A DNA stretch of 64,000 bases, taken from NCBI GenBank assembly GCA_003247135.1, contig QKAW01000040.1:62001-126000 (forward strand), written 5' to 3'. Each line of letters starts with the position of its first letter. Position 1 is the stretch's first letter. The stretch comes from Spirochaetales bacterium (GTDB lineage: Bacteria > Spirochaetota > Spirochaetia > DSM-2461). Under the pieces are notes generated by a model. It was not told the DNA's origin. It did not search any database and saw nothing but the letters and a program-made list of their open reading frames with translations. Position numbers and translations under genes: made by a program. This document shows positions 55,619 through 63,993 of the stretch, piece after piece.

Positions 55619-55666
55619 ATAATACCTCTACAATTACTATATAATTAATTATAGTGGTATTATATG
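55616..55666. promoter_or_regulatory. Symmetric divergent control region between the PelB-like gene and pelD
   Basis: CATATAATACCTCTA (55616-55630) is the reverse complement of TAGTGGTATTATATG (55652-55666) except at one position. Each arm holds the start codon and ribosome binding site of one gene. The centre (ACTATA-N8-TATAGT, 55636-55655) holds a TATAAT box on each strand (55640-55645 plus, 55648-55653 minus). Confidence 0.7.
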
Positions 55667-57085
55667 AGTGATAGTAGTAAAAATAAAATTTTTATAGAGC
55701 TTTTAATCTCCAGTTTGACAATATATGCAATAAGCTTGTTTTTTACTGATAATCCAGGGCTTTATAAGAATAATTATATATTGTATTGGTTAATCCCTTT
55801 AGTCTTTACACTATTTTATGGAAAAAAAGTAATTTTTATATCATTATTAGCATCACTAATTACTCTATCACTGACTTTTACAACATTTTATATCATTTAT
55901 GAATATAACAAAATGAGTTATCACTTATATTTATACCTTCAGCCACTACCATTATCTCTGTCAATAATTATATTTCTACTCTATCTATCTACCCTAATAT
56001 TGTCCAAATATACAATATCAATTGATAAACTAAATAAAAGAGTTAAGAAATTATCTCTGGAAAGTTTATACTATAAAAGGGCTACAAAGGCTCTTGAAAT
56101 TGTGAATAATGAGTATGAGTTACAACTGACAAGATCCCAGGACTCTATTACAGCACTTTATAGGCAACTGGATAAGTTAAATAAGTTAAATTCGCAATTT
56201 GTTTTATCAACTTTTTTAGAGACAATACAAATGTTTATTGGAATAAAGAAAGCAACAATTAGAGCTTATAATCTACTTGAATCCAAATTGGAATTGGTCT
56301 CCTCAATAGGATATGAGGATAGAGAACCAGAAAGATTTCTGGATTTAAATGGAACAGTGGAAGGTTTTGTATTTAGAAATAATCAATTTTTTAGTATAAG
56401 AAAAATTAAAGATTTTCAGTCTCTGGTTCTAAGCCAAGCAAAAAACAATATATTAACAGTTCCAATAAGTATTGATAGGAAAGTTTGGGGAATCCTCAAT
56501 ATTGAAGATATGCCTTTTGAAAAATATAGCCGATACAGTGAGCAATTAATTCATATAATCGTAAATTTAACAGAGCCAACATTAAAAAAAGCACTGGATT
56601 ATGAAAGTATGGTTCAGCATCAGGATCTTGATAGTGCAACTGGTTTACCTATGTTTACTCAATTCTATACACTTCTTGAAGAGAAACAGAAATTAACATG
56701 GAAAGATGGAAGCTCTTTATCAGTAATAATTTTTGAAATAAAGAATATGGCAGAACTACTGGCCCTCTATAATTATGTTGATATTATGGTTTTATTTAAG
56801 GAAAATCTTTTATCTGTGTTTAATGACTCAAGCCATGATTTTCTTTTTTTTAAGTATAAGGAGAGTAATCAGATAGTAATGGTTTCAACAAACCTTGATC
56901 TTGATGGTATATCTTTTTATCTAGTTAAAATTTTCAAGAAATTCAGTAAAAAGGAGCTTTTAATAGACGATTCAAAGGTTATGATTGATATTGCCGTTGG
57001 TTATAGCACTCAAAAATATCAAAAAGTTTCAACGGATTCACTATTAGCAGAAGCTGAGAATCTTCTTGAGATTAGTAAGATATAG
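55664..57085 (+). CDS. pelD: PelD-like membrane receptor (4 TM, GAF, degenerate GGDEF)
   Basis: 473 residues. Four hydrophobic segments (about 10-115), a coiled coil (about 118-170), a GAF domain (about 175-310) and a degenerate GGDEF domain (about 320-473) that starts as DSATGLPMFTQFYTLL but carries KYKESNQ where a GGDEF motif would be. PelD of Pseudomonas binds c-di-GMP through an RxxD site next to this position to switch on Pel synthesis; here the local sequence is DSSHDFLFFKYKES, with no RxxD. Placement before pelF and pelG makes the PelD assignment firm even though ligand binding is doubtful. Confidence 0.82.
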   Translation: MSDSSKNKIFIELLISSLTIYAISLFFTDNPGLYKNNYILYWLIPLVFTLFYGKKVIFISLLASLITLSLTFTTFYIIYEYNKMSYHLYLYLQPLPLSLSIIIFLLYLSTLILSKYTISIDKLNKRVKKLSLESLYYKRATKALEIVNNEYELQLTRSQDSITALYRQLDKLNKLNSQFVLSTFLETIQMFIGIKKATIRAYNLLESKLELVSSIGYEDREPERFLDLNGTVEGFVFRNNQFFSIRKIKDFQSLVLSQAKNNILTVPISIDRKVWGILNIEDMPFEKYSRYSEQLIHIIVNLTEPTLKKALDYESMVQHQDLDSATGLPMFTQFYTLLEEKQKLTWKDGSSLSVIIFEIKNMAELLALYNYVDIMVLFKENLLSVFNDSSHDFLFFKYKESNQIVMVSTNLDLDGISFYLVKIFKKFSKKELLIDDSKVMIDIAVGYSTQKYQKVSTDSLLAEAENLLEISKI

Positions 57086-57088
57086 AGT

Positions 57089-57856
57089 ATGACAATTTAT
57101 AATTTTTTTGTAAGAATTCTATCATTATCATCACCAAAAACCCCAAATACAGCAATAGCAGGTATAAAGAAAGGAATACTTCCAAAGGAATCTTTTATAA
57201 ATTCATCTCTTTTTTTAAATTCCCCTTTTGATTCTTTTGGTAAGGCGGAAACCTTAACAGAGGCAGAGGATTTTGACAGACTAGTAGAGCTGGAGAGGAT
57301 ACTATCTAAAAAAAATATAGATTTGGAAACGGAAATTGTTCTTTTTAAAACATTAAACGAGTTAGTTGAGCATATAAACCCAGAGATAGCTCTTTTCGCT
57401 GCAGAGAGTATTAACAGTATTGAGAATCGCTATAACAAGGATATATATGAATTAAAAAGAAGAGTAGATGATAAGACTCTATTGGATCTTATTAAGGTTA
57501 TAGACCTGATTAAACTATATTACAGGTATGGAACAATTAATGAAAAAAAGGAAGATTTAAAAAGAGTTTATTATACCGAAGCTTTAAACTATATAGAGAA
57601 GAGTAATATTGATGCCAGTAGCGATGTTTTTTTGCTTAAAATAGTGATAAAAATTTATAATTATTTCAAATTCTACAGTAAAGCTAAAGTGTTAGTGACA
57701 TCTGCAAAAATTGAGTATTGGCAAATTATGCTAATGCTTATTGAGATAGAATTTGAAGCAAGAAATTTTGATAATTTATATCATATTATAGATGGTATAG
57801 ATATAGATCGAATTCCCTTGGAATTTCAGGATAGGATAAACCTATGGAAGAGATAA
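57089..57856 (+). CDS. PelE-position cytosolic repeat protein
   Basis: 255 residues, helical, no convincing membrane segment. The order DLETEIVLFKTLNELVEHINPEIALFAAESINSIEN and several later helix pairs suggest a TPR/HEAT-like scaffold. In known pel operons PelE sits between PelD and PelF and links them, but it usually starts with membrane helices, absent here. It may be a reduced PelE equivalent or a different partner. pelF overlaps its end by 13 bases. Confidence 0.55.
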   Translation: MTIYNFFVRILSLSSPKTPNTAIAGIKKGILPKESFINSSLFLNSPFDSFGKAETLTEAEDFDRLVELERILSKKNIDLETEIVLFKTLNELVEHINPEIALFAAESINSIENRYNKDIYELKRRVDDKTLLDLIKVIDLIKLYYRYGTINEKKEDLKRVYYTEALNYIEKSNIDASSDVFLLKIVIKIYNYFKFYSKAKVLVTSAKIEYWQIMLMLIEIEFEARNFDNLYHIIDGIDIDRIPLEFQDRINLWKR

Positions 57857-59256
57857 AAAGGTTAAAAGTTTGTTTAACCCTCGAAGGATCTTATCCTTTT
57901 ATTACAGGGGGTGTAAGTGCATGGATTCATGATTTAATTCTAGGATTACCTAAGATAGATTTTATCCTGTTTACTATTTCTCCAAAGGAGAATCAAAGCC
58001 TTAGGTATACCCTTCCTAAAAATGTAGTAGAACATATAGATATCGTAATTAGCAGCAAAATTAATCATCAAGTAAAGATTGGAAAGAAAAAAGAGAAAGA
58101 TATTCTAAAGATGCTTATTAAGGGGTATAAAGAACATGAGAATATTAGTCAATATATCGTAGATATTATAAATAATACTCCTGAAGGCTATTCAGTATTC
58201 AATAATTTTATTAATAGTGATGAAGGTTGGGATTTGATTGTAAAAGATAGTATTAAAAGAAATCCAGCATACTCTTTTTCTGATTATTTTTGGGCCTGGA
58301 AATCCAGTTATGATCTACTTTTTAATATTATCTCCCAAAAGATGCCAAAAGCTGATATCTATCATGCTGTTAGTACAGGTTTCGCTGGTGTTGCGGCGCT
58401 GTGTGGAAAGTTAAGAAATAAAAAACCTATGCTGCTTTCAGAACATGGACTATATCATAAAGAGAGGGAGATGGAGATTCGAAGGGCAACATTTGTTAAA
58501 GGATATCAAAGGGATATATGGATTGAGATGTATTATAATCTCAGTAGAGCCTGTTATTCGAATTCAGATATAATCACAAGTTTATTTGAGTTAAACAGGC
58601 AGTATCAAATTCAGTTGGGTGCTGATCCATTGAACTGTTATGTTACACCTAATGGTATCGATATTGAGAAATTTAAGGTAAAAAGAGTTCCCAAGAGTGG
58701 TTTTCATATAGGTTTGGTAGGCAGAGTTGTTCCAATAAAAGATATAAAAACTTTTATTAAGATGTCAAAAATACTATCCCAAAGAATTCCTGAAGTCCAT
58801 TTCTACTGTATCGGCCCTACAGATGAAGACCCATATTACTTCTCCGAATGTAAAAATTTGGTCTATAGCCTTGGTCTTGATGATTTTTTTACCTTTACCG
58901 GTCGTGTTAATGTTCTCGATTACTACTGTTTTTTAAATGTTATGCTTTTAACAAGCATTAGAGAAGCTCAACCCTTGGTAATACTGGAGGGATGGCTCGC
59001 AAATATACCAGTTGTTTCTACTAAAGTTGGAAATGTGCCAGAGATGCTAGATTATGATGAAAGATTTTTAGCTTCATCAAAGGATTTTCAAAAACTGGCA
59101 GATTCAGTTCTTTATATTTATAATAATCCAGAACGAATAGATGAAATAAACAATAAAAACAGACTTAAAGTAGAAAATTTTTACAACAAAGAGAAACTTC
59201 ATGCCAAATACATGGATATTTATAAAAAACTGGAGCATATAAAATGGCAGGAATAG
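57844..59256 (+). CDS. pelF: Pel polysaccharide glycosyltransferase PelF
   Basis: 470-residue GT4-family GT-B enzyme, cytoplasmic. N-terminal LTLEGSYPFITGGVSAWIHD and MLLSEHGLYHKEREMEI are the family marks of PelF; the donor site has GLVGRVVPIKDIKTFI and SIREAQPLVILEG with the E-x7-E pair. PelF uses UDP-GlcNAc in Pseudomonas. ATG behind AGGATAAA inside the previous gene. Confidence 0.92.
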   Translation: MEEIKRLKVCLTLEGSYPFITGGVSAWIHDLILGLPKIDFILFTISPKENQSLRYTLPKNVVEHIDIVISSKINHQVKIGKKKEKDILKMLIKGYKEHENISQYIVDIINNTPEGYSVFNNFINSDEGWDLIVKDSIKRNPAYSFSDYFWAWKSSYDLLFNIISQKMPKADIYHAVSTGFAGVAALCGKLRNKKPMLLSEHGLYHKEREMEIRRATFVKGYQRDIWIEMYYNLSRACYSNSDIITSLFELNRQYQIQLGADPLNCYVTPNGIDIEKFKVKRVPKSGFHIGLVGRVVPIKDIKTFIKMSKILSQRIPEVHFYCIGPTDEDPYYFSECKNLVYSLGLDDFFTFTGRVNVLDYYCFLNVMLLTSIREAQPLVILEGWLANIPVVSTKVGNVPEMLDYDERFLASSKDFQKLADSVLYIYNNPERIDEINNKNRLKVENFYNKEKLHAKYMDIYKKLEHIKWQE

Positions 59257-60611
59257 GATTTGAATTAAAAAAAATTATTAGTGAAAACTCTATAAGTTCA
59301 TTCTTTAAAGCATCTGCAAGTGGTATTTTTATAGTATCTGGTCCATGGTTATTATCAATATTGACACTTTCTGTTATATCATTAATAACAGCAAATTACA
59401 GTAATGGTATAATTTCACAGTTTTTTGGAATTCTGGTTTATGTAAATGCATTTTCTTTAATCATTACTGGTGGGCTTCATTATATTATTACAAGAATTTT
59501 CTCTGATTACATATTTGAAAAAAGGGTTAATTACGCTCTCTCCTTTATTTTGATAAATGGCATATTTATTGCTATAATTACCTTTATTCTAACAATGCTT
59601 TTTTTAGTGCTTGCCAGCGGGCTGAAACTATCAAATATGACGTTATCTTTAATAATTGCTTTTCAGGTCTGTGTAACAAATTTTCTCTGGATAATTCTCA
59701 TTTTTGTTACTTATTTAAAATGGTATAAAAATATTTTGCTATCATTTATTGCAGGAATAGTTCTGATAATAATATGTTTGGTTACGGAATCTGAAATTAA
59801 TCTAAATAATTTACTTATGTATTACACATTTGGAAATTTTTTAACCCTTTTATCCCTTATTTCTATATCATGTAAAAGTTACAAACCTGAAAGAATCTCA
59901 TCCTATGAGGTTATTAAAGTAATTATGAGATATTTTTCAAAATATAAATATTTACTACTAACAGGTTTTTTCTACTATGTTTCCTTCTGGATCGATAAAA
60001 TTTTAAACTGGTATTTTATTGGGGAATATATTGATGGATTGAAAATTAAACTTTTAACAAGCTATGATCTGTCAATGTATATAGCAAATCTTACAATTAT
60101 TCCTGGTATGGTTTTTTTTATAATTAATACTGAAACCAGTTTCTTTATTGGAATCAAAAAATTTATTCTTTCTCTGACTATAAGTGACTATAAAACTATT
60201 AGGGGAAAAAGAAATGAGTTATATGAATCTTCAATGCAGAATATTAAATTACAGAGTCAGTTGCAGTTTATATTATCACTCTCTTTATCTTTAATATCCT
60301 ATAAAATTTTACCCCAATATCATGTAATTCTGATAATTGCTATATGGGCTGTTAATTTTCAATTAATAGTTTTTACCTATATGAATTTTTTATTTTATCT
60401 TGAACGTTATTACCACTGTTTTTTAATTGTATTCAGTATTACTCTAATAAATATATCATTATATTTTGTTATTTTACTCTCTCCAATAAATAATATCCCT
60501 GGACTCTCCTACCTATTAGCTAATGCTTTTGGTGTGTATATATGTAAAAAGATTTATTTTTACGATGCCAGTAGAATAGATAGATATATTTACTCTGAAA
60601 ATAGTAATTAG
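59244..60611 (+). CDS. pelG: Pel polysaccharide membrane transporter PelG
   Basis: 455 residues, about 12 hydrophobic segments, starting MAGIGFELKKI, the hallmark N-terminus of PelG, a MOP/MATE-fold protein that works with PelF in the inner membrane. GGAG lies nine bases before the ATG, inside the end of pelF (13-base overlap). The pelF-pelG pair is the conserved core of every Pel locus. Confidence 0.92.
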   Translation: MAGIGFELKKIISENSISSFFKASASGIFIVSGPWLLSILTLSVISLITANYSNGIISQFFGILVYVNAFSLIITGGLHYIITRIFSDYIFEKRVNYALSFILINGIFIAIITFILTMLFLVLASGLKLSNMTLSLIIAFQVCVTNFLWIILIFVTYLKWYKNILLSFIAGIVLIIICLVTESEINLNNLLMYYTFGNFLTLLSLISISCKSYKPERISSYEVIKVIMRYFSKYKYLLLTGFFYYVSFWIDKILNWYFIGEYIDGLKIKLLTSYDLSMYIANLTIIPGMVFFIINTETSFFIGIKKFILSLTISDYKTIRGKRNELYESSMQNIKLQSQLQFILSLSLSLISYKILPQYHVILIIAIWAVNFQLIVFTYMNFLFYLERYYHCFLIVFSITLINISLYFVILLSPINNIPGLSYLLANAFGVYICKKIYFYDASRIDRYIYSENSN

Positions 60612-60635
60612 TTTTAATAAAACAGGTTCTTTCAA

Positions 60636-60664
60636 TTGATTTTTTAATAAACCCATCATAGAAT
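60636..60664 (+). promoter_or_regulatory. Promoter of the lipoprotein gene after pelG
   Basis: TTGATT (60636-60641), 17-bp spacer, TAGAAT (60659-60664). The start near 60671 leaves room for the AAGGAG ribosome binding site. Confidence 0.5.
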
Positions 60665-60688
60665 TTTAAGTGTATAAGGAGTTTAACT

Positions 60689-62101
60689 ATGAAATTTTTA
60701 TCTATAATAGGAATAATATTTTTTTTAAGTTGTTCAATTGGAACAACAACTACTCAAAGAGATGATAGTTTAATAAAAGATGATCTTATTAATCTACCCT
60801 TATATATTCCGGCTATTGAGGCAGGAATAAGTGTAGCTAACGAAGTAGAGATTGATAATGTTCAAAGGGCTTTAGATCCAACACAAGTAACGGTTGATGA
60901 TTCATCTATAATGGTTGATTATTTTGGAACCAATTGGCAGACAACTCCCAGAACTCCAGATGAAGTGTTTCAGGCAAAAGGGACTTCAGGTCAGACTTTA
61001 CGAATTCCCGAGAGTGGTTTAATAAAAGGTTTATATGGAAAGGTAAATAATGATTTTTACTTAACAATGGAAAATATAGGTACTTCTAAATACATTTTAA
61101 CACTTTTTATCTATCCCAGAGATATTTTTAATATAAAATATCAAGAGATTGAATATGTGTTAGACGAGACTAATAGTGGTGCCGCCTGGGCATGGGATTG
61201 GTTTAATATTAGGGGGAAAAATAGATTATATACCAGTGAAATAACATATTTTAGAGATGGTAGCTATAGTGAAAGAAGTTCAGACCCAGAATCTGGTTCA
61301 GTTTTATATACTGATGTAAAAAGCAAGGCTCCAGAATTAGATAATTCGGCCTCAATTACAGGGGTTCTTGGAAGTATAGACAATTACACTATTCCCAAAA
61401 AAATACCAAGATTTACAACAGAAAGTGGTCAGTTCAGCTCATATACAAAATCTATTATAAGAGGTGGAAGCGATATATTTCTTGCGGATGAATATTATTC
61501 GGAAGATAGCAGGTATAGTTACAGTGTCATATATTTGGAAGCTCAGAAACAGAAAAATATCGAAGAGAATGTTACAAGATACATTGAAGATAGAGAAAAT
61601 AATAGTGTAAAAATTCTTTCTTTGAATACGAATGGAGATTACTATACTGAAATCAATGGGATATTTAAGACCACCGATAGTTTTCAATCAGAAAACCATG
61701 TATGGTATACCTCTCCTGTTTCAACACTGAACACTAGTACATCAAATTCTATATATAATAACTTATCAAAAGCCACAGATTATGAAACAACTCATTTATA
61801 CAATGGTGTAATGAAGCAGTATTGGGGTAATAATGGTGTAGAGTATAGTTATTCAGTTAACACCTATACCGGGGACATTGTTATGCAGTTTAGTTCTAAT
61901 CTTAATAGATCAATAGATCCAGTGTTTAATCTTAAGGACATTTCTTCAATTACAATTGGATCAGAAAGTTTACCTTGGTCATTTTCTGGAAAATATGAAT
62001 TGGGTTCTTTAAAAGGTATATATAAATATGAAAATTACAGTGCAGATGTTATTATTTATTTAAATGGAATAGAAATTAACGGGAAAAAATATAATTGGTA
62101 A
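60689..62101 (+). CDS. Lipoprotein of unknown function downstream of pelG
   Basis: 470 residues. The signal ends in LSC (Cys15, IIFFLSCSIGT). The mature part is strand-rich with many Ser/Thr/Asn/Tyr residues (WAWDWFNIRGKNRLYTSE, NHVWYTSP) and no recognised domain. It is much larger than PelC, the lipoprotein ring of the Pel exporter. It has its own promoter and terminator, so a link to Pel is by position only. Confidence 0.65.
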   Translation: MKFLSIIGIIFFLSCSIGTTTTQRDDSLIKDDLINLPLYIPAIEAGISVANEVEIDNVQRALDPTQVTVDDSSIMVDYFGTNWQTTPRTPDEVFQAKGTSGQTLRIPESGLIKGLYGKVNNDFYLTMENIGTSKYILTLFIYPRDIFNIKYQEIEYVLDETNSGAAWAWDWFNIRGKNRLYTSEITYFRDGSYSERSSDPESGSVLYTDVKSKAPELDNSASITGVLGSIDNYTIPKKIPRFTTESGQFSSYTKSIIRGGSDIFLADEYYSEDSRYSYSVIYLEAQKQKNIEENVTRYIEDRENNSVKILSLNTNGDYYTEINGIFKTTDSFQSENHVWYTSPVSTLNTSTSNSIYNNLSKATDYETTHLYNGVMKQYWGNNGVEYSYSVNTYTGDIVMQFSSNLNRSIDPVFNLKDISSITIGSESLPWSFSGKYELGSLKGIYKYENYSADVIIYLNGIEINGKKYNW

Positions 62102-62126
62102 AAAAATCCCCGGAAGGGGATTTTTT
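62101..62126. terminator. Bidirectional intrinsic terminator
   Basis: AAAAAATCCCC (62101-62111), GGAA loop, GGGGATTTTTT (62116-62126). Ends both the plus-strand lipoprotein gene and the convergent HEAT-like gene, whose stop codon lies at its edge. Confidence 0.9.
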
Positions 62127-62802
62127 ATCTGATATTTCTTAATACTTCAATAGCTTTATCTGTTACAACTTGAATATATCCACTATCCGGTAGAGTCATA
62201 CTTGAAAGTAATTCAAATATTTTATTATTGTTAATCTCAACACCGTTATTGTTTAGGTTTTCTACAGCAATTAGAAATGCATAAGCAAAGTTGTGATCCC
62301 TCGCACTACCGTTTACTTCCATTAGTCTGGCAACAGTATCAACAACTGTATCCGGATCAGCTACAGTATTTTTAGATATAGACACAATTATTTCTGAAAG
62401 AACCATTGATTCAGTCTCAATATCACCTAATTCTATTAAAGCATCAGCAGCTTGCTGAGTATTAATATTACCTAAAAGTTTTGCTGATTTCTGTCTGATA
62501 ATAGGAAAATTGTTAATTATTCTACCATTACTTGTTGAAATAATCCCTGTTCCTTCTGAACCCAGATTTGTAATAATTCTCATTACAAAAGGATCATCGC
62601 CATTTAATCTTCCTTCTTCATTCATAGCTGTAAGATCATCTATAGCCATACCCTTTAAATCTCTACTAGGAGAAGAAGCTTGACTATCAATTATTCTAGT
62701 CTCTGCAGAAACCTTTAGATAGAGATCTTCAACTGTTTCCTCTTGAGAAAAGATAAAAAATGATGTTGTTAGTAATAAACCTATTAATATTGTACTTTTC
62801 AA
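62125..62802 (-). CDS. Exported HEAT-repeat-like protein
   Basis: 225 residues from TTG at 62802, which has GGAG six bases upstream and gives a clean signal peptide (LKSTILIGLLLTTSFFIFSQ). An ATG four codons earlier lacks a Shine-Dalgarno because the GGAG lies within its codons. Mature residues form helical pairs like HEAT/armadillo repeats (RQKSAKLLGNINTQQAADALIELGDIE, MVLSEIIVSISKNTV). Periplasmic; function unknown. Confidence 0.68.
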   Translation of the reverse strand: MKSTILIGLLLTTSFFIFSQEETVEDLYLKVSAETRIIDSQASSPSRDLKGMAIDDLTAMNEEGRLNGDDPFVMRIITNLGSEGTGIISTSNGRIINNFPIIRQKSAKLLGNINTQQAADALIELGDIETESMVLSEIIVSISKNTVADPDTVVDTVARLMEVNGSARDHNFAYAFLIAVENLNNNGVEINNNKIFELLSSMTLPDSGYIQVVTDKAIEVLRNIR

Positions 62803-62875
62803 TGTTAACTCCATACGATGATATAATATTTAATTATATACCATCTTCAAATAAAATAACTAGCTTTTTTTAATA

Positions 62876-63454
62876 CTAATCTGAGATGATCCACTCGGAA
62901 TTATCTCTTACTAGAATATAAACAACAAATTTTGTGTCATTTTTTATAGTAAATGCTTTAATAGTATTTTCATCAATGAATTGAATTTCATCTATTACAA
63001 CATTAGATCTGCTAGGTACAACTACATAATTAAAATAGTCTCTAAGAACTTTCAATTTTATACCTAAATCTTTCAAAGTTGGATTTTCAGACAGTTTTTG
63101 CAGATACTCTTTATCTCCATAGGATGAAATATAGGATTCCGATAGATATTTTTTCCAATTAACAAAATCCCGTGATGATATAATTTTATTTAAATTTGAT
63201 ATTAAAACTTCAATTTCATCAAAAGTTTTAACATATTCCTCTTCAGTAACAGTAAAAACTTCCGGCTCTGCCGGTGGTAATTCCGGGATTTCTACTTCCT
63301 CGGGTTGTTCTACAACTTCTTCAACCACAATCTCTTCCGGTTCCGGTTCCGGTTCCTTAACTATAATTTGCTCTTCAACGGTTTCCACTTTAGGAGTTAA
63401 GCATGAGTTAAAAAATATAATAATAAATAAAGTTACATAAATCAGTTTTTTCAT
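62876..63454 (-). CDS. Lipoprotein with a Pro/Glu-rich linker
   Basis: 192 residues. Signal ends in FNSC (Cys18). Residues 20-75 are a repetitive Glu/Pro/Val linker (EEQIIVKEPEPEPEEIV), which could span a periplasmic gap. The C-terminal 110 residues are a small alpha-beta domain (FVNWKKYLSESYISSYG, VVIDEIQFIDENTIKAFT, WIIS), NTF2-like in pattern. Similar lipoproteins occur in other spirochaetes, but I cannot assign a role. Promoter geometry predicts an almost leaderless mRNA. Confidence 0.7.
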   Translation of the reverse strand: MKKLIYVTLFIIIFFNSCLTPKVETVEEQIIVKEPEPEPEEIVVEEVVEQPEEVEIPELPPAEPEVFTVTEEEYVKTFDEIEVLISNLNKIISSRDFVNWKKYLSESYISSYGDKEYLQKLSENPTLKDLGIKLKVLRDYFNYVVVPSRSNVVIDEIQFIDENTIKAFTIKNDTKFVVYILVRDNSEWIISD

Positions 63455-63461
63455 AATATTA

Positions 63462-63491
63462 AAAATAGCATTAATTGTATCCTATTGTCAA
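63462..63491 (-). promoter_or_regulatory. Promoter of the Pro/Glu-linker lipoprotein
   Basis: On the minus strand: TTGACA (63491-63486), 18-bp spacer, TATTTT (63467-63462), then seven bases to the ATG. Its -35 overlaps that of the divergent coaD promoter. Confidence 0.55.
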
Positions 63492-63513
63492 AAAAAAGTA
63501 GTAGTGATATTTT
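63485..63513 (+). promoter_or_regulatory. Promoter of coaD (leaderless spacing)
   Basis: TTGTCA (63485-63490), 17-bp spacer, TATTTT (63508-63513), TAAAAT, then ATG. The start nucleotide should be the A of the initiation codon, and no Shine-Dalgarno is present. Confidence 0.55.
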
Positions 63514-63519
63514 TAAAAT

Positions 63520-63993
63520 ATGATAAAAGTGCTATTTCCAGGAACATTTGATCCTCCAACAAAAGGTCACTTACATATAATAAATAGATGTGCCAAACTA
63601 TTTGATCATGTAACTGTTTTGGTTGGTGTGAATCCTGAAAAAAAAAATATGTTCAGTGGAGAAACAAGAGTTAAATTAATTAGTGAAATGATTACTGAAT
63701 TTTCCAATGTAAGTGTTGATTATTATAATGGACTTGTTGTAGAATACGCAAAGCTTCATGATATAACTATAATTATAAAAGGGTTAAGAAATAGTGCTGA
63801 TTACAATTATGAATCTGAGCTGGAATCTGCTAATCGAATAGTATCCGATGATGTAGAAACTATTTACATTAATGCCCGTGAAGATTTAACTGGAGTAAAA
63901 TCATCTCTGGTAAAAGAATTATTTAGATATAGTGTTGATATATCATCTCTTGTAACACCAAATGTGTATAAGGCAATGAGAGGTCAACAATAA
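63520..63993 (+). CDS. coaD: Phosphopantetheine adenylyltransferase CoaD
   Basis: Transfers AMP to 4'-phosphopantetheine in coenzyme A synthesis. 157 residues, complete. FPGTFDPPTKGHLHII carries the T/H-x-G-H nucleotidyltransferase motif, VTVLVGVNPEKKNMFS and IIKGLRNSADYNYESE match the substrate site, and KSSLVKELF is the variant of the ISSSLVRE motif. The usual MAxxN is ESANRIV here. No Shine-Dalgarno; probably leaderless. It ends eight bases before the window edge. Confidence 0.92.
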   Translation: MIKVLFPGTFDPPTKGHLHIINRCAKLFDHVTVLVGVNPEKKNMFSGETRVKLISEMITEFSNVSVDYYNGLVVEYAKLHDITIIIKGLRNSADYNYESELESANRIVSDDVETIYINAREDLTGVKSSLVKELFRYSVDISSLVTPNVYKAMRGQQ

